Below, piece by piece: positions 1 to 5,415 of a stretch of DNA of 6,452 bases (its first letter is position 1; the number at the start of each line of letters is the position of its first letter). A program made the position numbers and the translations under genes. The notes under the pieces are model-generated. The model searched no databases and had not been told where the DNA came from. It saw only the letters and a list, made by a program, of their open reading frames with translations. Where the stretch lies: positions 1 to 6,452 of the forward strand of contig JAFUXX010000001.1 in the NCBI GenBank assembly GCA_017476965.1. Direction: 5' to 3'. The stretch is from Kiritimatiellia bacterium (GTDB taxonomy: Bacteria; Verrucomicrobiota; Kiritimatiellia; RFP12; UBA3636).

Positions 1-406
1 CGCCGCCCCACGCCGAACCGCCCGCCGCGGCGTTGTCGACCGCCGCGAGGAGCCCCCGGAGCAGCAGCGCGCCGGCCGCGGCCTGGAGGAAGTTGGCCGC
101 GGGTCCGGCCACCGCGATCATCCAGTACGCGCGGCGCGGGTTGCGGCAGCGCCACAGGCTTATCGGCACGGGCTTCGCGCCGCCGAAGAGGACGCGCGAG
201 CCGGAGAGCGCGAGGAACGCCGGCAGGACGACCGACATGAACGGATCGACGTGCCTGAGCGGGTTCAGGGAGAGGCGGCCCGATTCCTTGGCCGTGGGAT
301 CGCCGCACTTCCACGCGACCCATCCGTGTGCCACTTCGTGCAGGAGCAGCGCCGGAACGAGCGCGGAAAAGCCGAAAACGGCGCGGAGCACGGTTTGTGT
401 CGTCAT
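1..406 (-). CDS. Site-2-type membrane metalloprotease (peptidase M50 family), 3' end outside window
   Basis: The start codon is the CAT at 404-406 read on the minus strand; 135 codons are visible and the gene runs off the left edge. The protein begins with a hydrophobic segment (about residues 7-22) that leads into the zinc motif HEVAH (H23, E24, H27). Then come GDPTAK (35-40), GRLSLNPLRHVDP (43-55), GGAKPVPI (75-82) and NPRR...AGPAANF (89-106). This order of motifs is the hallmark of the short, PDZ-less M50 proteases, which are polytopic membrane zinc proteases that cut substrates within or near the membrane. The third metal ligand expected in a later membrane segment is not visible. No good Shine-Dalgarno stands before the ATG. 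The gene starts 40 bp after dut, so it is probably translated from the same leftward transcript. Family is secure; the substrate is unknown. Confidence 0.9.
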   Translation of the reverse strand, partial: MTTQTVLRAVFGFSALVPALLLHEVAHGWVAWKCGDPTAKESGRLSLNPLRHVDPFMSVVLPAFLALSGSRVLFGGAKPVPISLWRCRNPRRAYWMIAVAGPAANFLQAAAGALLLRGLLAAVDNAAAGGSAWGG

Positions 407-446
407 GGTCTGCGGTGTCGCCCTGTCTTCGCCGCGCGCGCGGCCG

Positions 447-875
447 TCAAACCCCGGTCGAGCCGAAACCGCCGCTCCCGCGCGAAGTGCCGGAAAGGGA
501 GTCCGTCTCCACGACTTCCGGGCGCAGCACGGGGCACAGCACGATCTGCGCGATGCGGTCGCCGCGGGCGATCCTGAACGGTTCGTTGCCGAGGTTGACG
601 AGGATCACGGCGACTTCGCCGCGGTAGCCTTCGTCGATCGTCGCGGGCGCGTTGACCATCGAAATGCCGTGGCGGGCCGCGAGACCGCTGCGCGGACGAA
701 CCTGCAGCTCGGTCCCCGGGGGCGGCTCGAAAGCGAGGCCCGTGGGGAGTTTGGCCCAGGCGCCGGGGGGCAGGACGGCGTCCTCCACCGCGTGGATGTC
801 CATCCCGGAATCGTCGGGGTGGGCGAAAGACGGGACGACCGCCTCGGGCCGGAGCCTCTTGACTTTGAGAACCAT
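447..875 (-). CDS. dut: dUTPase (deoxyuridine 5'-triphosphate nucleotidohydrolase)
   Basis: Product of 142 residues, the normal size of the homotrimeric dUTPase. It hydrolyses dUTP to dUMP and pyrophosphate, keeping uracil out of DNA and supplying dUMP for thymidylate synthesis. All five family motifs are seen: motif 1 around DDSGMDIHA (21-29), motif 2 PRSGLA (61-66), motif 3 ATIDEGYRGEV (78-88) with the catalytic Asp81 and base-stacking Tyr84, motif 4 RGDRIAQIV (104-112), and the glycine-rich C-terminal motif 5 RGSGGFGSTG (132-141). The frame stays open upstream to 1142, but the start at 875 is chosen because it has GGAGG 8 nt in front and gives a standard N-terminus (MVLKVKRL); the extension would run through the small RNA at 923-1106. 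The gene begins 47 bp after that RNA's U-tract and may be fed by read-through from it. tmk, also in dTTP supply, is in the opposite operon. Confidence 0.96.
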   Translation of the reverse strand: MVLKVKRLRPEAVVPSFAHPDDSGMDIHAVEDAVLPPGAWAKLPTGLAFEPPPGTELQVRPRSGLAARHGISMVNAPATIDEGYRGEVAVILVNLGNEPFRIARGDRIAQIVLCPVLRPEVVETDSLSGTSRGSGGFGSTGV

Positions 876-883
876 CGCGATTT

Positions 884-888
884 CCTCC
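884..888 (-). promoter_or_regulatory. Ribosome binding site of dut
   Basis: GGAGG on the minus strand with 8 nt to the ATG at 875-873. It is the strongest Shine-Dalgarno in the window and decides the dut start against the longer in-frame candidates upstream. Confidence 0.85.
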
Positions 889-922
889 AGCCGCCCGGTT
901 CCGCTTCCGGCGGCCGGGTCGG

Positions 923-942
923 AAAAAAAACCGCCCCCGGCG
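923..942 (-). terminator. Intrinsic terminator of the 6S RNA candidate
   Basis: The minus strand reads CGCCGGGGGCGG followed directly by eight T. The G-rich arm closes the whole RNA by pairing with 1096-1084. It can also make a small local hairpin, CGCC-GGG-GGCG (942-932). Some transcripts may read through into dut, which lies 47 bp further on and has no clear promoter of its own. Confidence 0.65.
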
Positions 943-955
943 TATCGCGTGTGTC

Positions 956-979
956 CTTCGAACCCGTACGGATTCGAAG
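956..979 (-). repeat. 24-bp near-palindrome forming a hairpin inside the 6S RNA candidate
   Basis: CTTCGAA (956-962) and TTCGAAG (973-979) are perfect inverted arms around the palindrome CCGTACGG (964-971). Only the pair 963/972 breaks symmetry, and in minus-strand RNA it is a U-G wobble. The RNA can therefore form a continuous 10-bp stem with a GUAC loop. As DNA it could also pass for a dimeric repressor site, but its place in the folded RNA explains it better. Confidence 0.7.
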
Positions 980-1094
980 TGGGCGCCTCCGTGACGGCGT
1001 CTGCGGAGTTCGCGTGGGAACGGCACATCGGCCGCCGCTTCGGCTCCCGATGGATGGTGTCGGTCGAGGGACACTGCAGTCCGCGCCGGGGGCA

Positions 1095-1147
1095 GCGCAA
1101 GCGAGCGGGGCGAAGCATAGCGCAAGCCGCGGCGCCGCGCAAGCCGC
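1095..1147. repeat. Repeated GCGCAAGC motif in the shared promoter region
   Basis: GCGCAAGC occurs at 1095-1102, 1120-1127 and 1137-1144; the last two copies extend to the 11-mer GCGCAAGCCGC, with starts 17 bp apart. The rightmost copy holds the -35 box of the leftward promoter. Its GCAAG also pairs as an inverted repeat with the CTTGC of the rightward -35 (GCAAG-CCG-CTTGC, 1139-1151). The function is unknown; it may be a regulator site or an upstream element. Confidence 0.5.
1114..1142 (-). promoter_or_regulatory. Sigma70-type promoter of the 6S RNA candidate
   Basis: On the minus strand the -35 box is TTGCGC (1142-1137) and the -10 box is TATGCT (1119-1114), with an exact 17-bp spacer. Transcription should begin near G1106, about 10 nt before the closing stem of the RNA. 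The stretch between -10 and start is rich in C and G. Confidence 0.65.
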
Positions 1148-1176
1148 TTGCCCTGCGCGGCGAAGTGCGGTATGCT
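1148..1176 (+). promoter_or_regulatory. Sigma70-type promoter of the fabZ operon
   Basis: The -35 box is TTGCCC (1148-1153) and the -10 box is TATGCT (1171-1176), with an exact 17-bp spacer. The predicted start, A1183, gives a 34-nt leader before the fabZ ATG. The -10 hexamer is identical to that of the divergent promoter, and the two -35 boxes are 5 bp apart. Confidence 0.7.
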
Positions 1177-1205
1177 TGCCGGACCGCGCATTTCCGCGCC
1201 TTTGC

Positions 1206-1209
1206 AAGG
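1206..1209 (+). promoter_or_regulatory. Ribosome binding site of fabZ
   Basis: AAGG stands 7 nt before the ATG at 1217. It supports this start over the in-frame ATG at 1148, which would lie in the -35 box of the promoter and so outside the predicted transcript. Confidence 0.6.
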
Positions 1210-1216
1210 TTTTTCC

Positions 1217-1687
1217 ATGCTCTCGTACGGCATCGACAGGATTCTGCAGCTCCTCCCGCACCGCTACCCGTTTCTCCTCGTGGACCGGGTGCTCGAAGCG
1301 TCGGAGGACGGTTCGCGCCTCGTGGCGGTCAAGAACGTGACGGCAAGCGAGCCGTACTTCCAGGGGCACTTCCCCGGCAACCCGATCATGCCGGGCGTGC
1401 TGCAAATCGAAGCCATGGCCCAGGCCGCCGGCCTGATGTACATGGGTTCGGCGGCGGCGCTCGGGCCGGACGCCGCCGCCGCGGATTCGTTCGACACGAT
1501 CCTCATGAGCGTGGACGGCGCGAAGTTCCGCCGGATCGTCCGGCCGGGCGACCAGCTCCGGATCGAGACGACGCTCGTTTCGCGCAAGGGACGCATCGGC
1601 AAGGCCGTGGGCCGCATCACCGTGGACGGCAACCCGGCCGCGGAATGCACGATGATGTTCATGCTCGCCCCAAGGAAAAGACAGTGA
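1217..1687 (+). CDS. fabZ: 3-hydroxyacyl-ACP dehydratase FabZ
   Basis: Product of 156 residues, normal for FabZ, a cytoplasmic hot-dog-fold enzyme that removes water from (3R)-hydroxyacyl-ACP in fatty acid elongation. It shows the N-terminal LPHRYPFLLVDRV segment (13-25) and the active-site run HFPGNPIMPGVLQIEAMAQ (51-69), with catalytic His51 and Glu65. A C-terminal strand follows with GRITVDG and ends in a basic tail. FabZ and LpxA compete for the same hydroxyacyl-ACP pool, which fits lpxA lying 37 bp downstream. In proteobacteria the common order is lpxD-fabZ-lpxA-lpxB; here no lpxD or lpxB flanks the pair. It is the first gene of the operon behind the promoter at 1148-1176. Confidence 0.96.
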   Translation: MLSYGIDRILQLLPHRYPFLLVDRVLEASEDGSRLVAVKNVTASEPYFQGHFPGNPIMPGVLQIEAMAQAAGLMYMGSAAALGPDAAAADSFDTILMSVDGAKFRRIVRPGDQLRIETTLVSRKGRIGKAVGRITVDGNPAAECTMMFMLAPRKRQ

Positions 1688-1724
1688 AGCGCGCGGCCGC
1701 GAGACCGGCGCATCCCCGCCAGCC

Positions 1725-2501
1725 ATGACAACAATCCATCCAACCGCCGTCGTCGCCCCCGGGGCGCGGCTCGGCGAAGACGTTTCCGTGGGCCCCTACG
1801 CCGTGATCGGACCGGAAGCGGTTCTCGGCGACCGCTGCAAGATCGACGCCCACGCCGTTGTGGACGGCGCCTCCGAGCTCGGCCCGGACTGCCAGGTGTT
1901 CCCGTTCGCGCACGTCGGCGGCAAGACGCAGGACCTGAAGTTCCGCGAAGGCAACAGGACGTTCGTCAAGATCGGCGCGCGCACCGTGCTGCGCGAGTGC
2001 GTGACGGTGAACTGCGGGACGAAGGACGGGGAGTCCACGACGATCGGCGACGACTGCCTGATCATGGCGTACTGCCACGTCGCGCACGGCTGCGTTTTCG
2101 GCAACCACGTGATCGTCTCCAACGCGTCGCAGTTCGCCGGCGAGGTGCAGGTCGGGGACTGGGCCGTGATCAGCGGCCTCGTGGGCGTGCACCAGTTCGT
2201 GCGCATCGGCTGCCACGCGATGATCGGCGGCGGAACGCTCCTCAAGCAGGACGCCGCGCCGTACTTCATCACGGACGGCAATCCGCCCGCCGCGCACTCC
2301 GTGAACCTCGTGGGCCTGCAGAGGCGCGGCTTCTCCGCCGAGGCGATCGGCGCGCTGCGCTCGGCCTACAAGCTGCTCTGCCGCGGCGGCATGAACGTTT
2401 CGGCCGCCGCCGCCGCCATCCGCGAGCAGCTTCCGGCGACGCCGGAAATCGCGACCCTCCTCGGATTTTTCGAATCATCGGCGCGCGGCGTGATCCGCTA
2501 G
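1725..2501 (+). CDS. lpxA: UDP-N-acetylglucosamine acyltransferase LpxA
   Basis: Product of 258 residues, near the usual 255-265. It starts lipid A synthesis by moving a 3-hydroxyacyl chain from ACP to the 3-OH of UDP-GlcNAc. Hexapeptide repeats of the left-handed beta-helix fill about residues 1-180 (for example IHPTAVVAPGARLGEDV). The helical C-terminal domain includes NLVGLQRRGFS (194-204), whose arginine pair contacts UDP in the family. By alignment from memory to E. coli LpxA, catalytic His125 is His121 here (HVAHGC) and His160 is His156 (GVHQF). E. coli Gly173, linked to long (C14) acyl chains, is kept as Gly169. E. coli His144 is Glu140 (FAGE) and the ruler residue His191 is Pro187 (GNPP). 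No good Shine-Dalgarno is seen, so translation may be coupled to fabZ. Function is secure; chain length is inferred. Confidence 0.96.
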   Translation: MTTIHPTAVVAPGARLGEDVSVGPYAVIGPEAVLGDRCKIDAHAVVDGASELGPDCQVFPFAHVGGKTQDLKFREGNRTFVKIGARTVLRECVTVNCGTKDGESTTIGDDCLIMAYCHVAHGCVFGNHVIVSNASQFAGEVQVGDWAVISGLVGVHQFVRIGCHAMIGGGTLLKQDAAPYFITDGNPPAAHSVNLVGLQRRGFSAEAIGALRSAYKLLCRGGMNVSAAAAAIREQLPATPEIATLLGFFESSARGVIR

Positions 2502-2532
2502 CGCCAGTCCTGCAACGATTTCACGCCATCCA

Positions 2533-4230
2533 ATGACGATACGCACCCTCCTTCTCGACGCCGCGGCGCAGAGCCCGGATTCTACGGCAGTCCGCTGGAA
2601 GGCGGCGGACAGGCAGTGGCACGTGTGGACGTTCGCGGACCTGCTGGCCCGCGCCCGCGCCGTGTCCGAGGCGCTCGGGGCGCTGGGCGTGAAGCCCGGC
2701 GACCGCGTGGCGCTCATGATGGAGAACCGCCCGGAGTGGATGGCCGCGTACCTCGGCATCTCGTCGTGCGGCATCACCGCCGTGCCGGTTGATTCGCACC
2801 TGCACGCGCACGAAGTGTCGCACATCCTGCGCGACTCCGAGGCGGTCGCGTTCGTCGGCTCCGGCCGCACGGGTCCGCTCGTGCGCGAAATCATGGGGAC
2901 GCTCAAGTACATGCGCCACGTGGTGCTGGCGGACGGCGCCGTGGCGGAGGAAAGGCGCGAGAGCGGGGTGCGCCTCCACGACTTCGACCGCCTGCTCGCC
3001 GCGACGGAGGCGGACTCCGCGAAGGCGGATTCGTTCTTCGACCGCAACGTCGCCGCGGAGGGCGACGTGGCCTCCATCATCTACACGTCCGGCACGACGG
3101 GGCGCTCCAAGGGCGCGATGCTCACGCACGGCAACTTCTGCGCGCAGCTCCAGGCGCTCAAGTACTTCACCGTGCGCAAGGACGACAACTTCCTGCTCGT
3201 GCTGCCGCTCCACCACGCGTTCGCGTTCACCGCCAACTTCGTGGTGCCGCTCGCCGCGCAGTGCGAAATCTCGATCGTCGAGAACCTGCGCACGATTCCG
3301 GACAACATGCGGGAAACGCGCCCGACGGTGCTCCTCGCCGTGCCGCTCCTCGCCGAGAAGATGCTCGGGGCGATACGCAAGAAGCTCCAGAAGAGCGCCG
3401 CCGCGCGCACGCTGCTCTCCATCGGCCTGCACCGCGTGGTCGGCCGCAAGGTGATCGCCGGGCTCGGCGGGCGCCTGCGCATCATCATCTGCGGCGGCGC
3501 GGCGAGCGACCCGGACGTGCTGCGCGCGTGGTCGCGCTTCGGCGTCAACACGCTGCAGGGCTACGGCCTCACGGAGACGGCGCCGATCTGCGCGCTCGCG
3601 CCGGAGGACGAAATCAAGTTCGAGTCCGTCGGCAAGGCCCTGCCGGAGCACGAGCTGCGCATCGCGGAGCCCAACGAGGAGGGCGTGGGCGAAATCGAGG
3701 TGCGCGGCCCGTCCGTGATGAAGGGGTACTTCCGCAACGAGGCCGCGACGGCCGAGTGTTTCGACGGGGAAGGCTGGTTCCGCACCGGCGACCTCGGCAA
3801 GATGGATTCCGACGGCTACGTGACGATCACCGGCCGCAAGAAGAGCCTCATCGTGAACCGCGAGGGCAAGAACATCTACCCGGAAGAGGTCGAGATCGCG
3901 ATCAACGCGTGCCCGCACATCCTCGAATCGATCGTGCTCGGCTACCGCGTCCCCGGCGAAGCCAAGGGCGAACACGTCGGCGCGATCGTCGTGGCGGACC
4001 TCGACAAGATCGCCGAGGAGCGCAACCGCAACGCGGCGTCGAGCTCCTCGCCGATGTCGGACGACGAGGTGCGCGCTCTCTGCATCTCCGAGGTGCACGA
4101 GGCGATGAAGCAGCTCTCTTCCTACAAGCACCCGCGCCGCATCCGCGTGCGCTTCGAGCCGCTCCAGAAGACGAACACGCTCAAGGTCAAGCGCTACCTC
4201 TACAGCCTCGATTCGGACGAGGAGGCGTGA
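2533..4230 (+). CDS. AMP-forming acyl-CoA/acyl-ACP ligase, long-chain fatty acid type
   Basis: Product of 565 residues of the ANL (AMP-binding) superfamily, which activates a carboxylic acid with ATP to an acyl-adenylate and then passes it to a thiol. Seen in order: the P-loop YTSGTTGRSKGA (184-195), QGYGLTETA (342-350), WFRTGD (415-420) with the ribose-binding Asp420, and the hinge GRKKSLIV (434-441). REGKNIYPEEVE (443-454) follows, and the C-terminal KTNTLKVKR (546-554), where Lys551 aligns with the adenylation lysine. The TLKVKR ending and overall shape fit long-chain fatty acyl ligases better than acetate or amino-acid enzymes. No signal peptide or membrane segment is seen. Its place 31 bp after lpxA, where proteobacteria have lpxB, suggests it supplies or recycles acyl chains for envelope lipids. 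Whether the acceptor is CoA or ACP cannot be read from the sequence. Confidence 0.88.
   Translation: MTIRTLLLDAAAQSPDSTAVRWKAADRQWHVWTFADLLARARAVSEALGALGVKPGDRVALMMENRPEWMAAYLGISSCGITAVPVDSHLHAHEVSHILRDSEAVAFVGSGRTGPLVREIMGTLKYMRHVVLADGAVAEERRESGVRLHDFDRLLAATEADSAKADSFFDRNVAAEGDVASIIYTSGTTGRSKGAMLTHGNFCAQLQALKYFTVRKDDNFLLVLPLHHAFAFTANFVVPLAAQCEISIVENLRTIPDNMRETRPTVLLAVPLLAEKMLGAIRKKLQKSAAARTLLSIGLHRVVGRKVIAGLGGRLRIIICGGAASDPDVLRAWSRFGVNTLQGYGLTETAPICALAPEDEIKFESVGKALPEHELRIAEPNEEGVGEIEVRGPSVMKGYFRNEAATAECFDGEGWFRTGDLGKMDSDGYVTITGRKKSLIVNREGKNIYPEEVEIAINACPHILESIVLGYRVPGEAKGEHVGAIVVADLDKIAEERNRNAASSSSPMSDDEVRALCISEVHEAMKQLSSYKHPRRIRVRFEPLQKTNTLKVKRYLYSLDSDEEA
4221..4225 (+). promoter_or_regulatory. 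Possible ribosome binding site of tmk inside the ligase gene
   Basis: GGAGG overlaps the last codons of the ligase gene, 12 nt before the tmk ATG. The spacing is longer than ideal, but the overlap points to translation in series with the upstream gene. Confidence 0.4.
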
Positions 4231-4237
4231 AGCGGCC

Positions 4238-4876
4238 ATGCCCGGGCACCTGATTTCGTTCGAAGGGCCGGAGGGCGGCGGCAAGTCCACCCAGGCGCGC
4301 CTCCTCGCCGAGGCCCTGCGCGCCGGCGGCGCCGAGGTCCTCGAAACCCGCGAACCCGGCGGCACGCCGACCGGGGAGATAATCCGCAACCTGCTGCAGA
4401 ACGACCTTTCCGGCGAGCCGCTGTGCGACGAAACGGAGGCGCTGCTCTTCTGCGCTTCGCGCGCGCAGCTCTGCCGCAACGTCCTCGCGCCGGCGCTGGC
4501 GCGCGGGCAGTGGGTCGTGCTGGACCGGTTCACCGATTCGACGATCGCGTACCAGGGGTACGGCCGCGGCTTCCCGCCGGACACGCTCCGGGCGCTCAAC
4601 GCGTTCGCGACGGGGCCGGTGCGGCCGTCGCTCACGTTCCTGCTCGACCTGCCGGTCGAAGAGGGCCTGCGCCGCGCGCTCGTGAGGTCCGGTTCCAGGG
4701 ACAGGATCGAGAGCGCGCCTCTCGACTTCCACCGCCGCCTCCGCGACGGGTATCTCGAAATGGCGGCGCGCGAGCCCGAGCGGTTCGCCGTGCTCGACGC
4801 CTCCGCGGACGCTTCCGCGGTCGCCGCGCTCGTCCGCGAAACCGTGGCGGCGCGTCTCGGTTTCCGGTTCTCCTGA
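4238..4876 (+). CDS. tmk: Thymidylate kinase (dTMP kinase)
   Basis: Product of 212 residues, normal length. It phosphorylates dTMP to dTDP with ATP, the step after thymidylate synthase. It shows the Walker A loop GPEGGGKST (10-18), TREPGGT (37-43) for dTMP binding, and DRFTDSTIAYQGYGRG (96-111) with the Asp-Arg pair of the family. The lid region SRDRIE (153-158) carries arginines, as in the E. coli-like type whose P-loop lacks the arginine of the yeast type. It lies 7 bp after the ligase gene. With dut on the other side of the control region, both genes of dTTP supply are in this window but on divergent transcripts. Confidence 0.96.
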   Translation: MPGHLISFEGPEGGGKSTQARLLAEALRAGGAEVLETREPGGTPTGEIIRNLLQNDLSGEPLCDETEALLFCASRAQLCRNVLAPALARGQWVVLDRFTDSTIAYQGYGRGFPPDTLRALNAFATGPVRPSLTFLLDLPVEEGLRRALVRSGSRDRIESAPLDFHRRLRDGYLEMAAREPERFAVLDASADASAVAALVRETVAARLGFRFS

Positions 4877-4908
4877 TTGCATCCAGCACCCGCAACGCCC
4901 AAGCGACG

Positions 4909-5415
4909 ATGCCAATCCGCGAACGCCTCGGTTTCACAGCCCTGCTGCAGCGCGCGGCCGCCGTCGCGGCCGTGGCGTGGGCGGTCGCGGCGTTCGCGTT
5001 CCTCGAAGGCTGCCGAACCGTGTTCCCGTCCGAGCGCGACCTGCGCGGCTGGAAGCGCTCCGTGGTGCGCATGGAGGTGACGGGGTACGACTCCGGGCCG
5101 CGCTCCTGCAACTGGAAGCGCAACTGGTACGGCCGCCCCGTCGTGGCGAGCGGCCCGGACAAGGGCAAGCCCAAGGCCGTCGGGATAACGGCGAGCGGCA
5201 CGCGGGCGAAGCGCGGAACCGCCGCCGCGGACCCGAAGTACTACCCGTTCGGCACGGTGCTGTACGTGCCGGGCTACGGCTACGCGACGGTGGAGGACAC
5301 CGGCGGCGCGATCAAGGGGCCCGGGCGGCTCGACCTCTGGTTCTCCACCGAGCGCGAGGCGTTCAAGTGGGGCCGCCGGAAGAACCTCGCCGTGACGGTG
5401 TGGAAAAAGCCGTGA
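4909..5415 (+). CDS. Small exported 3D-domain protein, possible lipoprotein
   Basis: Product of 168 residues. The N-terminus has arginines (R4, R6, R15) followed by a hydrophobic run (16-32) ending LEGC, so Cys35 could be lipidated; Glu just before the Gly-Cys is unusual for a lipobox, and an uncleaved anchor or ordinary signal peptide is possible. The mature part is essentially one 3D domain (about 54-166). Seen are GTRAKRGTAAADP (97-109), FGTVLYVPGYG (114-124), DTGGAIKG (130-137), RLDLWF (140-145) and EAFKWGRR (150-157). Asp108, Asp130 and Asp142 are the likely three aspartates that name the domain. The 3D domain occurs in MltA and in Rpf/Sps-type lytic transglycosylases, so a role at the cell wall is likely but enzyme activity is unproven. 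The ATG at 4909 follows tmk by 32 bp, with no clear ribosome site. The stop overlaps the next start. Confidence 0.82.
   Translation: MPIRERLGFTALLQRAAAVAAVAWAVAAFAFLEGCRTVFPSERDLRGWKRSVVRMEVTGYDSGPRSCNWKRNWYGRPVVASGPDKGKPKAVGITASGTRAKRGTAAADPKYYPFGTVLYVPGYGYATVEDTGGAIKGPGRLDLWFSTEREAFKWGRRKNLAVTVWKKP

Larger units (their letters stand above)
923..1106 (-). ncRNA. ssrS: 6S RNA candidate, regulator of RNA polymerase
   Basis: Seen on the minus strand: a 13-bp closing stem pairs 1096-1084 with 942-930. Its core GCCCCCGGCG/CGCCGGGGGC is perfect, with G-U, C-G and U-G pairs added at the outer end. A second stem pairs GUGUCC (1074-1069) with GGACAC (956-951). A 20-nt open stretch (1068-1049) follows, then an irregular apical arm starting GGGAGCC (1048-1042) with GGCGCCC (987-981). 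A small hairpin (979-956), with arms CUUCGAAUCC and GGGUUCGAAG and loop GUAC, sits in the 3' strand, and the RNA ends in eight U (930-923). One hairpin pair is U-G in this strand but A/C in the other, which favours minus-strand transcription. Known 6S RNAs are about 180-190 nt, end-paired, with an open central bubble that imitates a melted promoter and binds the sigma70 holoenzyme. The E. coli RNA also has a CCUUGAACC/GGUUCAAGG hairpin about 30 nt from its 3' end, and the 5' strand resembles it (CAGU, CCCU, CCGA in the same order). The 5' end at G1106 is inferred from the promoter. It could instead be an unknown structured leader of dut. Confidence 0.75.

Noticed and set aside
956..979. LexA-type or other repressor operator
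   Set aside because: The spacing does not fit the GAAC-4-GTTC box of Gram-positive LexA. The single broken pair becomes U-G only in minus-strand RNA, and the hairpin sits where 6S RNA has one.
951..985. tRNA T-arm lookalike (GGTTCGAA/GATTCGAA)
   Set aside because: The base after the loop does not pair with the G before it, and no acceptor, anticodon or D arm surrounds it on either strand. The sequence is explained by the hairpin of the small RNA.
876..1142. In-frame N-terminal extension of dut by up to 89 codons
   Set aside because: The extension has no dUTPase features, overlaps the paired segments of the small RNA and its promoter, and the internal ATG at 875 has a strong GGAGG and gives the normal N-terminus.
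1148..1216. In-frame N-terminal extension of fabZ starting at the ATG at 1148
   Set aside because: It would cover the promoter itself and add 23 residues that are not part of the FabZ family; the start at 1217 has AAGG and the standard N-terminus.
33..1340. A 435-codon open frame on the plus strand
   Set aside because: It is antisense to the protease and dut, crosses the RNA gene and both promoters, and overlaps the true fabZ start in another frame. No family motif is seen.
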